From: Arthonia radiata | Lineage: Eukaryota; Ascomycota; Arthoniomycetes; Arthoniales; Arthoniaceae | Length of the DNA: 64,000 nt | NCBI GenBank assembly: GCA_002989075.1 | Contig: PSQN01000015.1 | Coordinates: forward strand, 372,001-436,000 | Direction: 5' to 3' | Part shown: positions 34,475 through 43,996 of the stretch, piece by piece | How positions within the stretch are numbered: position 1 is the first letter of the stretch | Layout of the letters: each line of letters begins with the position of its first letter | Notes under the pieces: model-generated | The model's database searches: none | The model's input: the letters and a program-made list of their open reading frames with translations, nothing else | What the model was told of the DNA's origin: nothing | Program-made: the position numbers and the translations under genes

Positions 34475-35599
34475 GCAAAGCAGGTCAAGGACGCCATGTC
34501 TGCAACGCTTTGCACTTCATCTCGTGAACAAGTGTCGAGATGCCACCTGCACCACTGCGGTCTGACGTACCGTACTTCTGCTCTCGACGGCCGCGCAAGC
34601 TGAAAATTCCAGCAGCCTCGCCAGCCGCCAGTGCCCCACAGATATAACAATCTTCGCACTGAGTCTTGGAAACGACTCCGTTATCAACTACAGCGGCACC
34701 GCACAGCATCATGCTCCAAGCGAGAAGACCGCGGGACAAGGTGCTCAAGATCGTCCACGCCTCCTCCTCAAGCAAGAGCAGCCGCGCACAGAAGCGTGTT
34801 GTGCTGGAGAAGGGCGTCGTGTCGAGCGGGCCTTTGGGCTAACCGCGAAACACCTCACGGGAGTGACTATCACAGCCCTTCTATGACGAACCTGAAGCAG
34901 CAAAGCCTCCGTGCAAGGACGTCTACAGCGACGTTTCTCAACCTCACGAGCAGACCCCAGACACTTATCTCAAGGCCGGGTATCATTTCCGATGCCCACT
35001 GGACGTGCTGAAGCACACATAAGAATGTGCAGCCACTCCAACAGCATTCGTAGATCTTGTAAGACTAAAAAGTAGCTTGTTGTTTTCACGCTCTGTTATT
35101 GAAAAACATACTGTACAATATCATGAATGATTCTCACACAAGGTTCTATCTCGCACAAGCCGGTTTCTCATCCTTCGCGCATACATGTTGCTTTCTCCGA
35201 TCATCTGACATCTCACAAAGTCCGAGACATCTCCATGTCACCCACCCCAAAAGCCCTCTACTTACATATACGTCAGCTTACGACAAACTCTGTAAGCCGC
35301 TCTTTCATTGGCCCGCTTGTTTTAGCGTCGCCCCCATTGACATATAACACAACAACTAGGCTACTGTCATAGTCCTCGTACCCTACCCACGCATTCGTCC
35401 AATGCTCTCGTAAACACAGTCAGCAACCCCCCCGACCCGTCCGGCGCCGAGCTAAATACACGTTACCATCTGCAAAGCCAAGGCATATATCCTCACATTT
35501 ACTCTTTCCACTCGGGCCACCCTCCTTATAAAAAAAGATCCTCTGGCACATCTGTACTAACCACCTTAGCATAACTACATCGCATCGAATATCCCCAGA
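34475..35599. other. Region of overlapping open frames, unresolved
   Basis: Between 34580 and 35020 all three plus frames and one minus frame are open for long stretches. One plus frame reads VLLLSTAAQAENSSS, like the end of a signal peptide, and continues DITIFALSLGNDSV; another ends RCPLDVLKHT-stop after an acceptor at about 34879. Either the gene at 33497 continues here through introns or a separate small secreted protein is encoded. I cannot choose between them. From 35030 to 35599 there is no supported gene. Confidence 0.35.
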
Positions 35600-35814
35600 A
35601 TGCCCCTCCACAAACCCGGCTGGTGGCAAGCCTTCAAAGAATGGTGGAAGGACAATGTCTACGGTAAGGAAGGTGGCTATCAGAGCCACGGAACCACGAA
35701 TCCTTATACCACCGCGGCGCTGAACGGCAATCAGAGTGTGTTTTTGCTTGTTATCGTTTGAATGGGAGTGCGCTGACTGTTGCAGGGATGGGCGGGGGTT
35801 TTGACGGAACATGA
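35600..35814 (+). CDS. Small tandem-family protein, copy A, two exons
   Basis: Exons 35600-35735 and 35786-35814 are joined across a 50-bp intron (GTGTGT..TGCAG, phase 1), giving 54 residues. The N-terminal half is tryptophan-rich and basic (GWWQAFKEWWKDNVYGKE), then GGYQS, a Thr/Asn/Ala stretch with NPYTTAALNG, and a glycine-rich end GGGFDGT. The exon 1 length (136 nt), phase, the W--FK-W..GGY layout and the end of the intron (TGGGAGTGCGCTGACTGTTG) match copies B and C to the right. No family is recognised. The protein has no signal peptide or membrane segment and should be soluble, possibly nucleic-acid or membrane-surface binding because of its basic aromatic helix; that is speculation. 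Confidence 0.6.
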
Positions 35815-37183
35815 GACGGCGTTTGGTGGTAGTTCAGATGCGAGTGCGTCGTGTGGCTAAGCTCGAGCGTACGTGAGGTATGTGACTCGGTGGGTTTAGG
35901 AGAGTGTGACGCCGTGGCGAAACCTGATTTAGAGGGAGTCCTGCCTCACGTTAGGCGAGCCAAGAACGACGGCACAACTCGCATCGTCTACCAAAGACCT
36001 CGCACACTTCCCTGTTTTCTCATCACAAAAGCCCGGCCCCCTGTAGCCCTCTTCGCGTCTCTTCTTTTTACACTTAATTGTCTAAGTGCGTCTCCCAACT
36101 CACATGTCACAACGTCCCACTCCGGTCTTCGCAACGTTTCCCCTCTCCAGCGCTCAGCCCCAGCCTCGCATACAGCAGCAGCGCAGCAGCATGGAACTTA
36201 CGAAGTGTCACGACTGATAGAATCGCCGCGTTTGACGACGTCCTCGTCAAGTCTCGTGAATTGGCTTGTACTGGTTGCAGTCCGTAAAAGTGGTGGGAGG
36301 AGTACACCTGAGTTAACGAAAGTGGCTATCCCGGCGACGGAGGCACCGACACCATGGCGTATCACAACGCAGCTTGAAGGCGGTGGTGCACCCATTAACG
36401 GACGCAGGTTTGGATGTGTTTTACAGATCGTCGTTGGTACTGGGTTGACTACGAGTTACTAATGAGGGGCTGGGAGATCATGATGGCGGCAACGGCGGAT
36501 ACTGAGGCAGGTACATGGTCTTACAGGAGTGGTGTGCAAGCGTTTAGTCAGGTACGAGGATGAAGTCGTAGCGCGAGCTTGGCCGGGCTATGGATGCAGC
36601 CATAATGAATTCCACGGCACTTACTTGGAGACCAGCGGTGCTTTAGCCTGGTGCAATGAAGCGTCCGACGCGTCGACGAGACGTAGATATCGCCGCGAAC
36701 AGCCCCGTAAGATTGTGAAGGACTTCATATCAACCTCAGCCCTCGCTTCTCAAGGTAGATCGCATCCGCAACGTCAAAGTGGGGACTTCCGCCTGCATAG
36801 CAGTTGCTCTCAAGGTAAGGAATGTGACATCATGCCTCATTACTTTGCACGCATGTAGAAGCCAAATCACGGTGCCGCGCCGGCTCGCAACCAACGAATA
36901 CGTCGTTGCATCATCTGGAAGGACGCGCAGGGCCATTGCCCTGGAGCAGATACACCTGGAGCAGATACGAGCACAGTCAGCTGGCATACCTCGCCCCCGT
37001 TCGCCACTCTGCAGCACCTTATACGATCATGCCAGCTTTCGCTGACTCTACTACTTCTCCTCGCAGGCTCAACCCATCCTTCGACATTACTCCATTGCAG
37101 CCCGCACCATATATTCTACTTACCCATAACTCGTCTTCCTCATACATTCAGCGCACTTTCGGCGCATACACAGACGTACAGTC
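35815..37183. other. Intergenic spacer between copies A and B, with a 3' flank shared by the family
   Basis: The first 150 bp resembles the 3' flank of copy C, for instance GTGACGCCGTGGCGA at about 35908-35922 versus GTGACGGCGTGGCGA at 38113-38127, and a degenerate GCCT/AGGC stem at 35943-35956. Frames at 35851-36462 and 36906-37358 overlap these repeats or the next gene and are not supported as genes. Confidence 0.5.
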
Positions 37184-37376
37184 ATGGGCAAAGACGCATA
37201 CGGCCTCAACCGCTGGCAGCGCTTCAAGGCTTGGCTGCACTTCCCCAGACCTCCGGGGTGCAAAGGCGGGTACACAAGCAACGGCCCTTCTTACACCGCA
37301 AAGTCCAGTGGGGCTTATCGTGGGTTATGCGCTTCTTGGTTGTTTGGGTGTGTGCTAACTAGGGCCAGGGAATTGA
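37184..37376 (+). CDS. Small tandem-family protein, copy B, two exons
   Basis: Exons 37184-37319 and 37363-37376 are joined across a 43-bp intron (GTGGGT..CTAACTAG, phase 1), giving 49 residues. The sequence starts MGKDAYGLNRWQRFKAWLHF, continues PRPPGCKGGYTS and SYTAKSSGAY, and ends RPGN. Exon 1 is exactly as long as that of copy A, and the start MG-DA-G--RW-R-K-W is shared with copy C. Without splicing the frame stays open to 37414 (76 residues), so intron retention would also give a protein. The intron carries a perfect CTAAC branch site but only four nucleotides lie between it and the acceptor, so the acceptor choice is uncertain. Function unknown. Confidence 0.6.
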
Positions 37377-37547
37377 GGATGCTGTTGACTGGGAATGACG
37401 AGGTGGGGGGATGATGGTGGTGATAAAGGCGTGGTGAGTTCGGGTGGTAGATTTTATGGGTCGGTGTCGGAAGAGATGAATTGGGTGTTAAGGGGTCGGT
37501 GTGGGTGTGAGTGTAAGGTGGTCGTGAAATGGGCCAGTGAAGGAGTC

Positions 37548-37570
37548 CGCCTCGCGTAGCAACCGAGGCG
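37548..37570. repeat. Stem-loop in the 3' flank of copy B
   Basis: CGCCTCG at 37548-37554 pairs perfectly with CGAGGCG at 37564-37570. The same seven-base arms occur 3' of copy C with a different loop, so the stem is kept while the loop varies. Confidence 0.7.
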
Positions 37571-37758
37571 CAACCAGTCCACATCTCTTCTCCAAATGCA
37601 TGTTCAAACTTCATATTTCATGTCATTTCTTCATCATGATCGTCTCTACTAGTTGGAGGTCACATCATCCGCTCCCATCACATTGTTTAAGTCACCAGAA
37701 ACCCATCGTCTTTCGTACGTTCGGTGTATAACACAAACCTTTACTCAATAGAAGAATC

Positions 37759-37990
37759 ATGGGCGAAGACGCCAACGGCCCCACACGCTGGGAGCGCGTG
37801 AAGCGCTGGCGCCCCAGTTTTCCGAGGCTCCCAGGGTGTAGAGGTGGATACTCTGGCGGTGGGACAATTAACGCTTATACCATGGAGCGCCTCAACGGCG
37901 GCTGTGGTGCGCTTGGTCACCTCTGTACTGTTTGTTTGTATGGGAAGTGCGCTGACTGTAGCAGGGTTTGGGGCTTACACGGGAACATGA
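37759..37990 (+). CDS. Small tandem-family protein, copy C, two exons
   Basis: Exons 37759-37906 and 37965-37990 are joined across a 58-bp intron (GTGCGC..TAGCAG, phase 1), giving 57 residues. It begins MGEDANGPTRWERVKRWRP, continues FPRLPGCRGGYSGGGTINAY and ends GFGAYTGT. It shares the PGC[KR]GGY core with copy B and the NxYT...LNG...GT ending with copy A, so it links the other two. The intron 3' part, ATGGGAAGTGCGCTGACTGT, is nearly the same as in copy A. The unspliced frame is also open (80 residues). All three copies point the same way, 1.6 and 0.6 kb apart. Function unknown. Confidence 0.62.
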
Positions 37991-38146
37991 AGTGGTTTTA
38001 GATTGTGGGGTGGGTAGGTGGGAGGCCGAGAAGGGTGGGTCGGAAGGAGATGAGTCGTGTAGGTAGGCTCGGGTGGACGTGAAGGGAGAGGATTGGTGGT
38101 ACTGGGGAGAATGTGACGGCGTGGCGAGGTCGGTTTCAGGGGAATC

Positions 38147-38171
38147 CGCCTCGCGTATCGAAGGCGAGGCG
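38147..38171. repeat. Stem-loop in the 3' flank of copy C
   Basis: CGCCTCG at 38147-38153 pairs with CGAGGCG at 38165-38171. It is the counterpart of the copy B stem, located about 155 bp after the stop codon; in copy B the distance is about 170 bp. Confidence 0.7.
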
Positions 38172-39003
38172 TAACTAACCTGACAGCTTTCTTCTTCACC
38201 CAATCTCCATATTCCCCGTGTTTCCTCATCGCAAGCTCCTTTTCCCTCTCCTCTCTGTCCCCAGGCATCGCATAAAGCAGCCACGCACTAGCATTCAACG
38301 TTTCAGATAGCGGAATTGCACGATTCGACTACGCTTTTAGCAAATCCCGAAAACTGGAGGCATGTTGAGACTGGCTGGCGGATGATAGGTACCGCCGTCA
38401 GAAAAGGAGAGTGCAGTCTGGAAGATTGGCAAGGCGGGTTGTTTAGCTGCTGTGAATGTCTCTGAAGGCCTGGCGTGTAGAATGGCTCGTTAGAGGCGTG
38501 GGGTTGCGAGTGATGGTTGTCAACAAAACCGCGCTGTGGGGTGGAAGGCTTGAAGGCTTTGCGTCTACGTGAGTAAGTCCACACAGCTTTGCCTGGGGTT
38601 TCTGGTCCTGAGGTTGCACTGTGTTCTTCAGAGAGCGGGTAGGTAGAGAAAGTCAACCTTCAACGCTGCCATGCGATGAAACATGTACTTGATCAGCCAG
38701 GCGCCCTGTTGACGGTAACAATTGACTGACGAGAACTCGCACGCCGCTGCTCCCTAAGTATGGTTATTCCGTGCGCCGACGGCGAAACGCATGGATGTAA
38801 CATCTACCATCGACGACCTTTGTGTTGCATGCCAATTGGCTAATCAAGCCGTAATGGTATAATCACCGTAATACTATCGTAATCACCCAATGTAATTCCT
38901 AATCGCTAGTGTAAAGCTACTGCGTAGGGTTCAAACATGACCTATTCAAAGGCCACGTGGTAGGTCACAACGGCCGAGGGCCGTAGCCACTGACGCCGCA
39001 TGG

Positions 39004-39027
39004 CACTCATGACCTCGGCCATGAGTG
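39004..39027. repeat. Perfect 8-bp inverted repeat
   Basis: CACTCATG at 39004-39011 is mirrored by CATGAGTG at 39020-39027 around an 8-nt loop. A second pair, GTTACAGG near 39110 and CCTGTAAC near 39150, lies close by. These could be the remains of a small inverted-repeat element. Confidence 0.5.
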
Positions 39028-39356
39028 GTCCTGCAAGATCTATTTGCGTATAGACATCGGTGGTATCCAATGTTGCCAGATCACATATAACTCTAGTGGA
39101 TCACGTAAGCGTTACAGGTGAGACCCACCGTGATCACGGGCCGTGGAGGCCTGTAACGGAAAGTGTACCGAGTCATGAAAACTGGACAGCTGGACAGAGA
39201 CACTTGTGTGCATGCTCAACGGGATCGTTGGGTTATGTTGCTGTCTTGCTGGCTATCGCATGCAGTGATCTCATCAACCACAAGCGCAGCCCCAGCACCT
39301 AGCGAAAGCGAGAGCGAAGCTATTGCCGTTCACTCTCATCCTGCACGAATAGCACG

Positions 39357-39584
39357 ATGCCTGAGAACAACGACAAAGAGCGAGAAGGCTCTCGAACCTC
39401 CACAGAGCCCCAGCAGCCCAAGCAGCCCAAGCAAAAGGGACAGAAAACGGCCAAGATCAAGAAGTTTTTTACAGATGAGGAATACCGCCACAGGAAGCTG
39501 CACATATACCAAGGCGGCGGTGGTGGGAGCAACGCCTATATGAATCAGGGCGGAACGGCGTTGGGCGGTGGATCTGGATATTGA
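39357..39584 (+). CDS. Small Lys/Gly-rich protein, possible distant relative of the tandem family
   Basis: A single frame of 75 residues from an ATG. The N-terminal 35 residues are charged and Gln/Pro/Lys-rich, followed by AKIKKFFTDEEYRHRKLHI and a glycine-rich tail GGGGGSNAYMNQGG...GGGSGY. The basic aromatic helix followed by Gly-rich sequence with an NAY motif echoes copies A-C (NPYT, NAYT), and it lies 1.4 kb beyond copy C on the same strand. The resemblance is weak, there is no intron, and low-complexity composition alone could explain it. Confidence 0.5.
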   Translation: MPENNDKEREGSRTSTEPQQPKQPKQKGQKTAKIKKFFTDEEYRHRKLHIYQGGGGGSNAYMNQGGTALGGGSGY

Positions 39585-40586
39585 AAGTATTGAGTGTGCA
39601 TCAAGCACCTTGCGGTCGACGAGGTTAAGGAAGCCGGACTATGAGCGACTTCAAGTGACACATGAAGAGACCCTCGAAATACTACGCAGTAACCTTTGTT
39701 TGTTTGTTTGGTGTATTGCAAGGCTTCATGGATACTATCTTGAGTATTTAGTGAGGCTGATCAGTGCGAACGCTGTCCAAGCTGCTCTTGCTGGAACAGC
39801 GTCACCTTACCTTGCGACAACATCGCCAGGTAAGAGAGAAACACAGATGCGATTGGCCTCGCCGCATGTCTTCAATGGGCATCGTGGTCTGGCAAGGTAT
39901 CCGTGCTCTTGAGATGGCGGGTTTGTTGATCTCCAGGCAGTTGAGCCAAGCCTCAATGCGGTGATCATCGGACACGAAGAGCGTCAAGGCGACACAAGAA
40001 GCCTGGCAGTACGAAGTCATGGCAGCGACGTATATTAATGCACCAGCTGCTCGTGCCGTAACAGAATTCATTGTTAGATATATCGTTCAACTTACCTGGC
40101 CTCCGCAAGGGCCACTTTGCTGTGCGAGCCGCTTCACACTTTCGAGCCAGTCCGGCCGGCTTATAGCCATAGACTAACAATACGTTGAGTACTTTGAGTA
40201 TTAGTAGCACCCGCTGTACACCAAGTGAGGAGCCAAAGTAGGATGATTCAATAAGGGGACTGCTCGAAAATGGTTTGAGCGCTGCGTAACTGGATGCCTC
40301 TAAGGGAAGAGCATGCGCTCGTGACAACATACTTGCATCGTTCCCGCATGTATAGGTCGAGGCAGCTCGACCGGCGCCAGAGTGCTGGAGTACCATGTTC
40401 AGGCAAAACGACTCTGCGATAAGAGTAGTCGGACATGATAAAAGTCGCCTACTGCAATCGCTGTTACAACACACCGTTGCCTGCATTGCATTACGCTAGC
40501 TATAAAGTTTGGGGTCAGCAGGTCTTGAAGAAACTCACATTGCGGCCCACACAACTCAAAATAGCGCATTTGCTTTTCTTCATACC
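39585..40586. other. Intergenic, no supported gene
   Basis: About 1 kb. The minus-strand frame 39965-40486 is long but has no domain and no coding-like composition. No repeat or RNA gene was recognised. Confidence 0.4.
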
Positions 40587-41602
40587 TCACAAATCGTGCG
40601 GCTCCAAAAACATCTGCACATACTCGTCGAGATATCCTCGCGTTCGCGCTATGCCCGCGCCGCCATCTGTCCATATCGGCTCTATTCGAACACGCGATAC
40701 CCATCCATGATTCTTGGACTCCATATCGTTGACAAACTCGTCGAACTCCGCAGCGAAGATTATTCCGTACTCAGCAGGCCGCAAAGGGAGGACGACGATT
40801 ATGTCGGTCGCGTTCGTGCATGACAGGATGGCGTCTAGATAGCAGCGTGCGTGTGGACGCGGCTTGGCCAAAGGATGTATGTGACGGAATTTAAGAAATT
40901 GAAGTGCGGGCATTAAGCCGAGGAGTTTCCTCCAATGGGCAATTGTTTGCTGTGGTGAGGGGTCTCCGTGCACTCTAGCACTATCGAATTCAAGGAAGCG
41001 TATCTGCGCAAGGCTCTGGAAGCCGAGCGGAAGATGGGTCCAGCACAAGGCGCGGTAAGTGTTGAAACGAAATGTAAGCTGGGGACAGACGTTCGCAAGC
41101 ATCTCGTTCGATCTGCCGTTGTCAGCTTTCGATTTTGAGGGCTGCACGGATCTATTTACAGCGCTTTGCAGGTCAATATCAATGCTATGAAGCCTCTCGG
41201 AGGCTTGCGCTTTCTTTGTACAGCGGTCGAAGGTCCTAGACAACTATTCCGGCAATGCCAGCAAGTCTCGAGCAGATCCTGTTTCGGGCAAGAGCCACAG
41301 TAGCATTTTGCAGGCGTAATTGGGCCGCTACTGCCCCAGAGTCGTTTTTTGACGCGTTGACGTAAAGGCGACTCTTGTCGAATGGCCTCGAAGTACGCCG
41401 GGCATGAGGGGTTGGATCCGTAGGAGCGGTCATACCGGATGTGATCGCAGTCGAAAGCCCCCCTGGGAGCACGACAACGGCTTCTAAAGTAAACAAGACC
41501 TCGCGGATATTGTTGAAGGATAAGATAGTCGTAGATCTGTAGACGTATTTCTCGAGGTAGGGTAAGCAGTCCAGGCGCAGCTGGGTCAGTCTCAGGTGCC
41601 AT
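40587..41602 (-). CDS. F-box-like fungal protein, two exons
   Basis: Exons 41160-41602 and 40587-41112 are joined across a 47-bp intron (GTAAAT..GGCAG, CTGAC branch, phase 2), giving 322 residues from the ATG at 41600-41602. The N-terminus LLTLPREIRLQIYDYLI is the F-box-like motif of a large fungal family. A cysteine-rich segment follows (CYCGSCPKQDLLETCWHCRNSC), perhaps metal-binding, then ALILTCKALSNEMLANV, the family's second helix, which is restored only by the splice. The C-terminal half lacks a known domain. It lies head-to-head with the HET-domain gene at 42 kb, about 300-420 bp apart. Confidence 0.8.
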
Positions 41603-41905
41603 AGCTGGTGCCCTTTTCGGATCGGTTGAGCTGACTAACGATGCAACCGTTATCCTCACGTAGACTGTAATCGCTGTCCGTTCAGGCTATGTCGTGGTCT
41701 CAAAGAGCATTGACGACATTCGAGATATGCAGCTGCCTTGAGCGCAAAAGCGATTGCCGTCTTCGCAATCAAAGTCAGAGCCCCCAAGTTTCTATCAGCG
41801 CTGACGGAGTAAGCTGTTAGATGAACGTGGTAATCCAAGCCTCATCATCTCAATATCAGGAGTTGAAAAGACACGTGCTAACACGTGCAAGGCAAGCATC
41901 CCTGA

Positions 41906-43996
41906 ATGCCACGATACGATATACTGCAGCCACATCTTGGCACCAACTGCCAAGCTTTATACGACACCTCATCAAGAATAGTCACGGCGCCGCCTTGTCT
42001 AGTGTACCCGCGCACTTTGCACATGGACATCGACGAGCGGCCCCTTTGCGCCCTCTGTCGCGACGTAAACCTCACGCCATGGCTCACGTACATTATCCAC
42101 GAGGGCAACCCAATCGCGAAACCCGCCTCTTGGAACGCCACGACATATCGCGTGACGCCAGGCGACCTTAAAGCCTCCGCCGACGCCGGATGCCCTTGGT
42201 GCATCCGAGTCGCACTTGCAGACAGCAACATGCCGGATTTTTGCAAATTGACGCGGCTTGAGCTAGGCGCTGAGGTTCGGCTCGTCTGCGATGCTACCGA
42301 GAATGCTTCTGCTAGGCTGGTCACCTCCCGGATCGTTCGCGCCATTGTCAAGCCTTTGCACGATCCGCCACGTGACCCTAAGCCAGAGGAGATCCCCTTG
42401 TCTTTTGCTGCGAAAGTCGTCTCTGACGAGTACTTGAGTCCTGCATTGGATCACAAGAGTGCAACGTGCTTAGAGTATCGACTGGACACTACCGTGCAGT
42501 GGATGCGAGAATGCTGGCAGGAATGCATCACCTCGCACGACAGCTGCAGCGCATGGGAGAACTCGCCGTTGCCTACTCGCGTGCTTGACGTCTCCGACAC
42601 TGGAGGTGATACCGCCGCTCTTGATAGCGATGTTAGGGTGCACCTCTCGGCGCCTGGAGAGAAAGCTCCGTACACTGCGCTCTCGTATTGCTGGGGCGGC
42701 CCCCAGAAGTTGAAGCTGACGAGTCTCAACATTGACAGGCTGACTCGCCGGATCCGTATCGTAGAATTGCCTCAAGCAATCAAAGAGGCAGTCTGCTTTA
42801 CTCGACTGATCGGTGTTAGGTATATATGGATTGATGCGTTTTGCATACTTCAGGACTCGCATGAGGACAAACGAAGGGAGATCCGCAATATGCGGAACAT
42901 CTTCCAGAACACGTACGTGACGATAATCGCTTACATGGCTGCTAGTGTGTACGAGAGCTTTGTCAGAGGTCCCAAGATCTTTCGAGTCAATTCATCTGGA
43001 CCCCATCCTCTGCCTCTCGCCCTAGAATCCTACCGGGAAACAGATTGGCGTGGTTTTCTAGGTTATGCATACTTTGACGAGCCTGTCAACCGCCGAGCAT
43101 GGACATTAGAAGAGCGACTACTGTCTCCGCGTCTCGTGATCTTCTCGCAAGCAGGACCGATCTGGCAGTGCCAGACAAAGCATCTGGCGATGGGGGACTC
43201 CCGCAAATTGCCATGGATCGAACATGACTTTGATGAGGCCCGGATTGCTTTCGCACGACTGCCATCCGCAGCAGCAACTCAAAACGTGAGCAAGATCTGG
43301 TGCAACATCGTGGAAGACTTTTCCGGTCGGGCGATGACAAGGTCCTCGGACAAATTCTTAGCGCTCGCAGGCGTGGCGGAGGCATTTCAAAAAATTGCAC
43401 CCTCGACTTTAGGAGAATACTGCGTCGGGATATGGAAAAAGCTGGCTCTGGAAGGCCTGTCATGGAGTACTGTCTCGTTTCCGGAGGCCCTGAAGCCTAA
43501 GCCGGCCGGCTATCGAGCTCCTTCATGGTCGTGGGCTGCGATCGACGACGGCGTTCGATACATCGACATCAAAGGGGGCGCTTTTGTCGCGCAGCTAGTG
43601 GAGATGCACGTGGATCGCGGGATCGATAGCTACGAGTTTGGCGCTGCTTTGTCCGGCCATGTGGTCCTACGAGCTCCCACTATCGACGGGTTCTGGACCG
43701 GGGGGTTCAGTACGAGCGACGTTTCCCACCATTGCAGAGCCTTTGCAACAGACCCACACACGGGTGAAGAGAATTCGTTCGGTACTTTGGCGTACGCTGA
43801 CTATTTAGGTGTTGAGCCTAGATGGACTCGTCGTGCGATGCGTGCCATCTGGCTGACAGAACTTTCGGATTTTGGACTCATTCTCGAGAAGGTGGATGAG
43901 GAAGCATACGCTCGCGTTGGTTCATTTTTCGGCACGGAAGATGAGGATGTCGTTCGACGGCGCCTGGCCAGATGGGAGGAGACCAAGATTGTATAA
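41906..43996 (+). CDS. Heterokaryon-incompatibility (HET) domain protein
   Basis: A single uninterrupted frame of 696 residues; a second ATG at 42023 gives 657 residues and starts at MDIDERPLCALC, which I think more likely. An N-terminal CALC..CPWC pair precedes the domain. The HET domain is complete: PYTALSYCWGGPQKLKL, the central VRYIWIDAFCILQDS with the invariant W-I-D-x-x-C-I-x-Q-D pattern, the EIRNMRNIFQNTYVTIIA helix, and the downstream NRRAWTLEERLLSPRLVIFS. HET proteins trigger cell death when genetically different hyphae fuse; many paralogues have unknown partners. The domain is related to TIR folds. It is divergent from the F-box-like gene, a common arrangement only by chance as far as I know. 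Confidence 0.92.
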   Translation: MPRYDILQPHLGTNCQALYDTSSRIVTAPPCLVYPRTLHMDIDERPLCALCRDVNLTPWLTYIIHEGNPIAKPASWNATTYRVTPGDLKASADAGCPWCIRVALADSNMPDFCKLTRLELGAEVRLVCDATENASARLVTSRIVRAIVKPLHDPPRDPKPEEIPLSFAAKVVSDEYLSPALDHKSATCLEYRLDTTVQWMRECWQECITSHDSCSAWENSPLPTRVLDVSDTGGDTAALDSDVRVHLSAPGEKAPYTALSYCWGGPQKLKLTSLNIDRLTRRIRIVELPQAIKEAVCFTRLIGVRYIWIDAFCILQDSHEDKRREIRNMRNIFQNTYVTIIAYMAASVYESFVRGPKIFRVNSSGPHPLPLALESYRETDWRGFLGYAYFDEPVNRRAWTLEERLLSPRLVIFSQAGPIWQCQTKHLAMGDSRKLPWIEHDFDEARIAFARLPSAAATQNVSKIWCNIVEDFSGRAMTRSSDKFLALAGVAEAFQKIAPSTLGEYCVGIWKKLALEGLSWSTVSFPEALKPKPAGYRAPSWSWAAIDDGVRYIDIKGGAFVAQLVEMHVDRGIDSYEFGAALSGHVVLRAPTIDGFWTGGFSTSDVSHHCRAFATDPHTGEENSFGTLAYADYLGVEPRWTRRAMRAIWLTELSDFGLILEKVDEEAYARVGSFFGTEDEDVVRRRLARWEETKIV

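Larger units (their letters stand above)
37991..39356. other. Intergenic with family 3' flank and inverted repeats
   Basis: The left part is the 3' flank of copy C. A minus-strand frame at 38303-38656 (117 residues) is not recognised and I do not call it a gene. From 38820 to 39180 the sequence has repeated CGTAAT words and at least two inverted repeats (listed separately), which suggests a small non-coding element or its remnant rather than a gene. Confidence 0.4.

Noticed and set aside
39965-40486. Minus-strand frame of 173 codons
   Set aside because: No recognisable domain, uneven composition, and no start context; left as intergenic.
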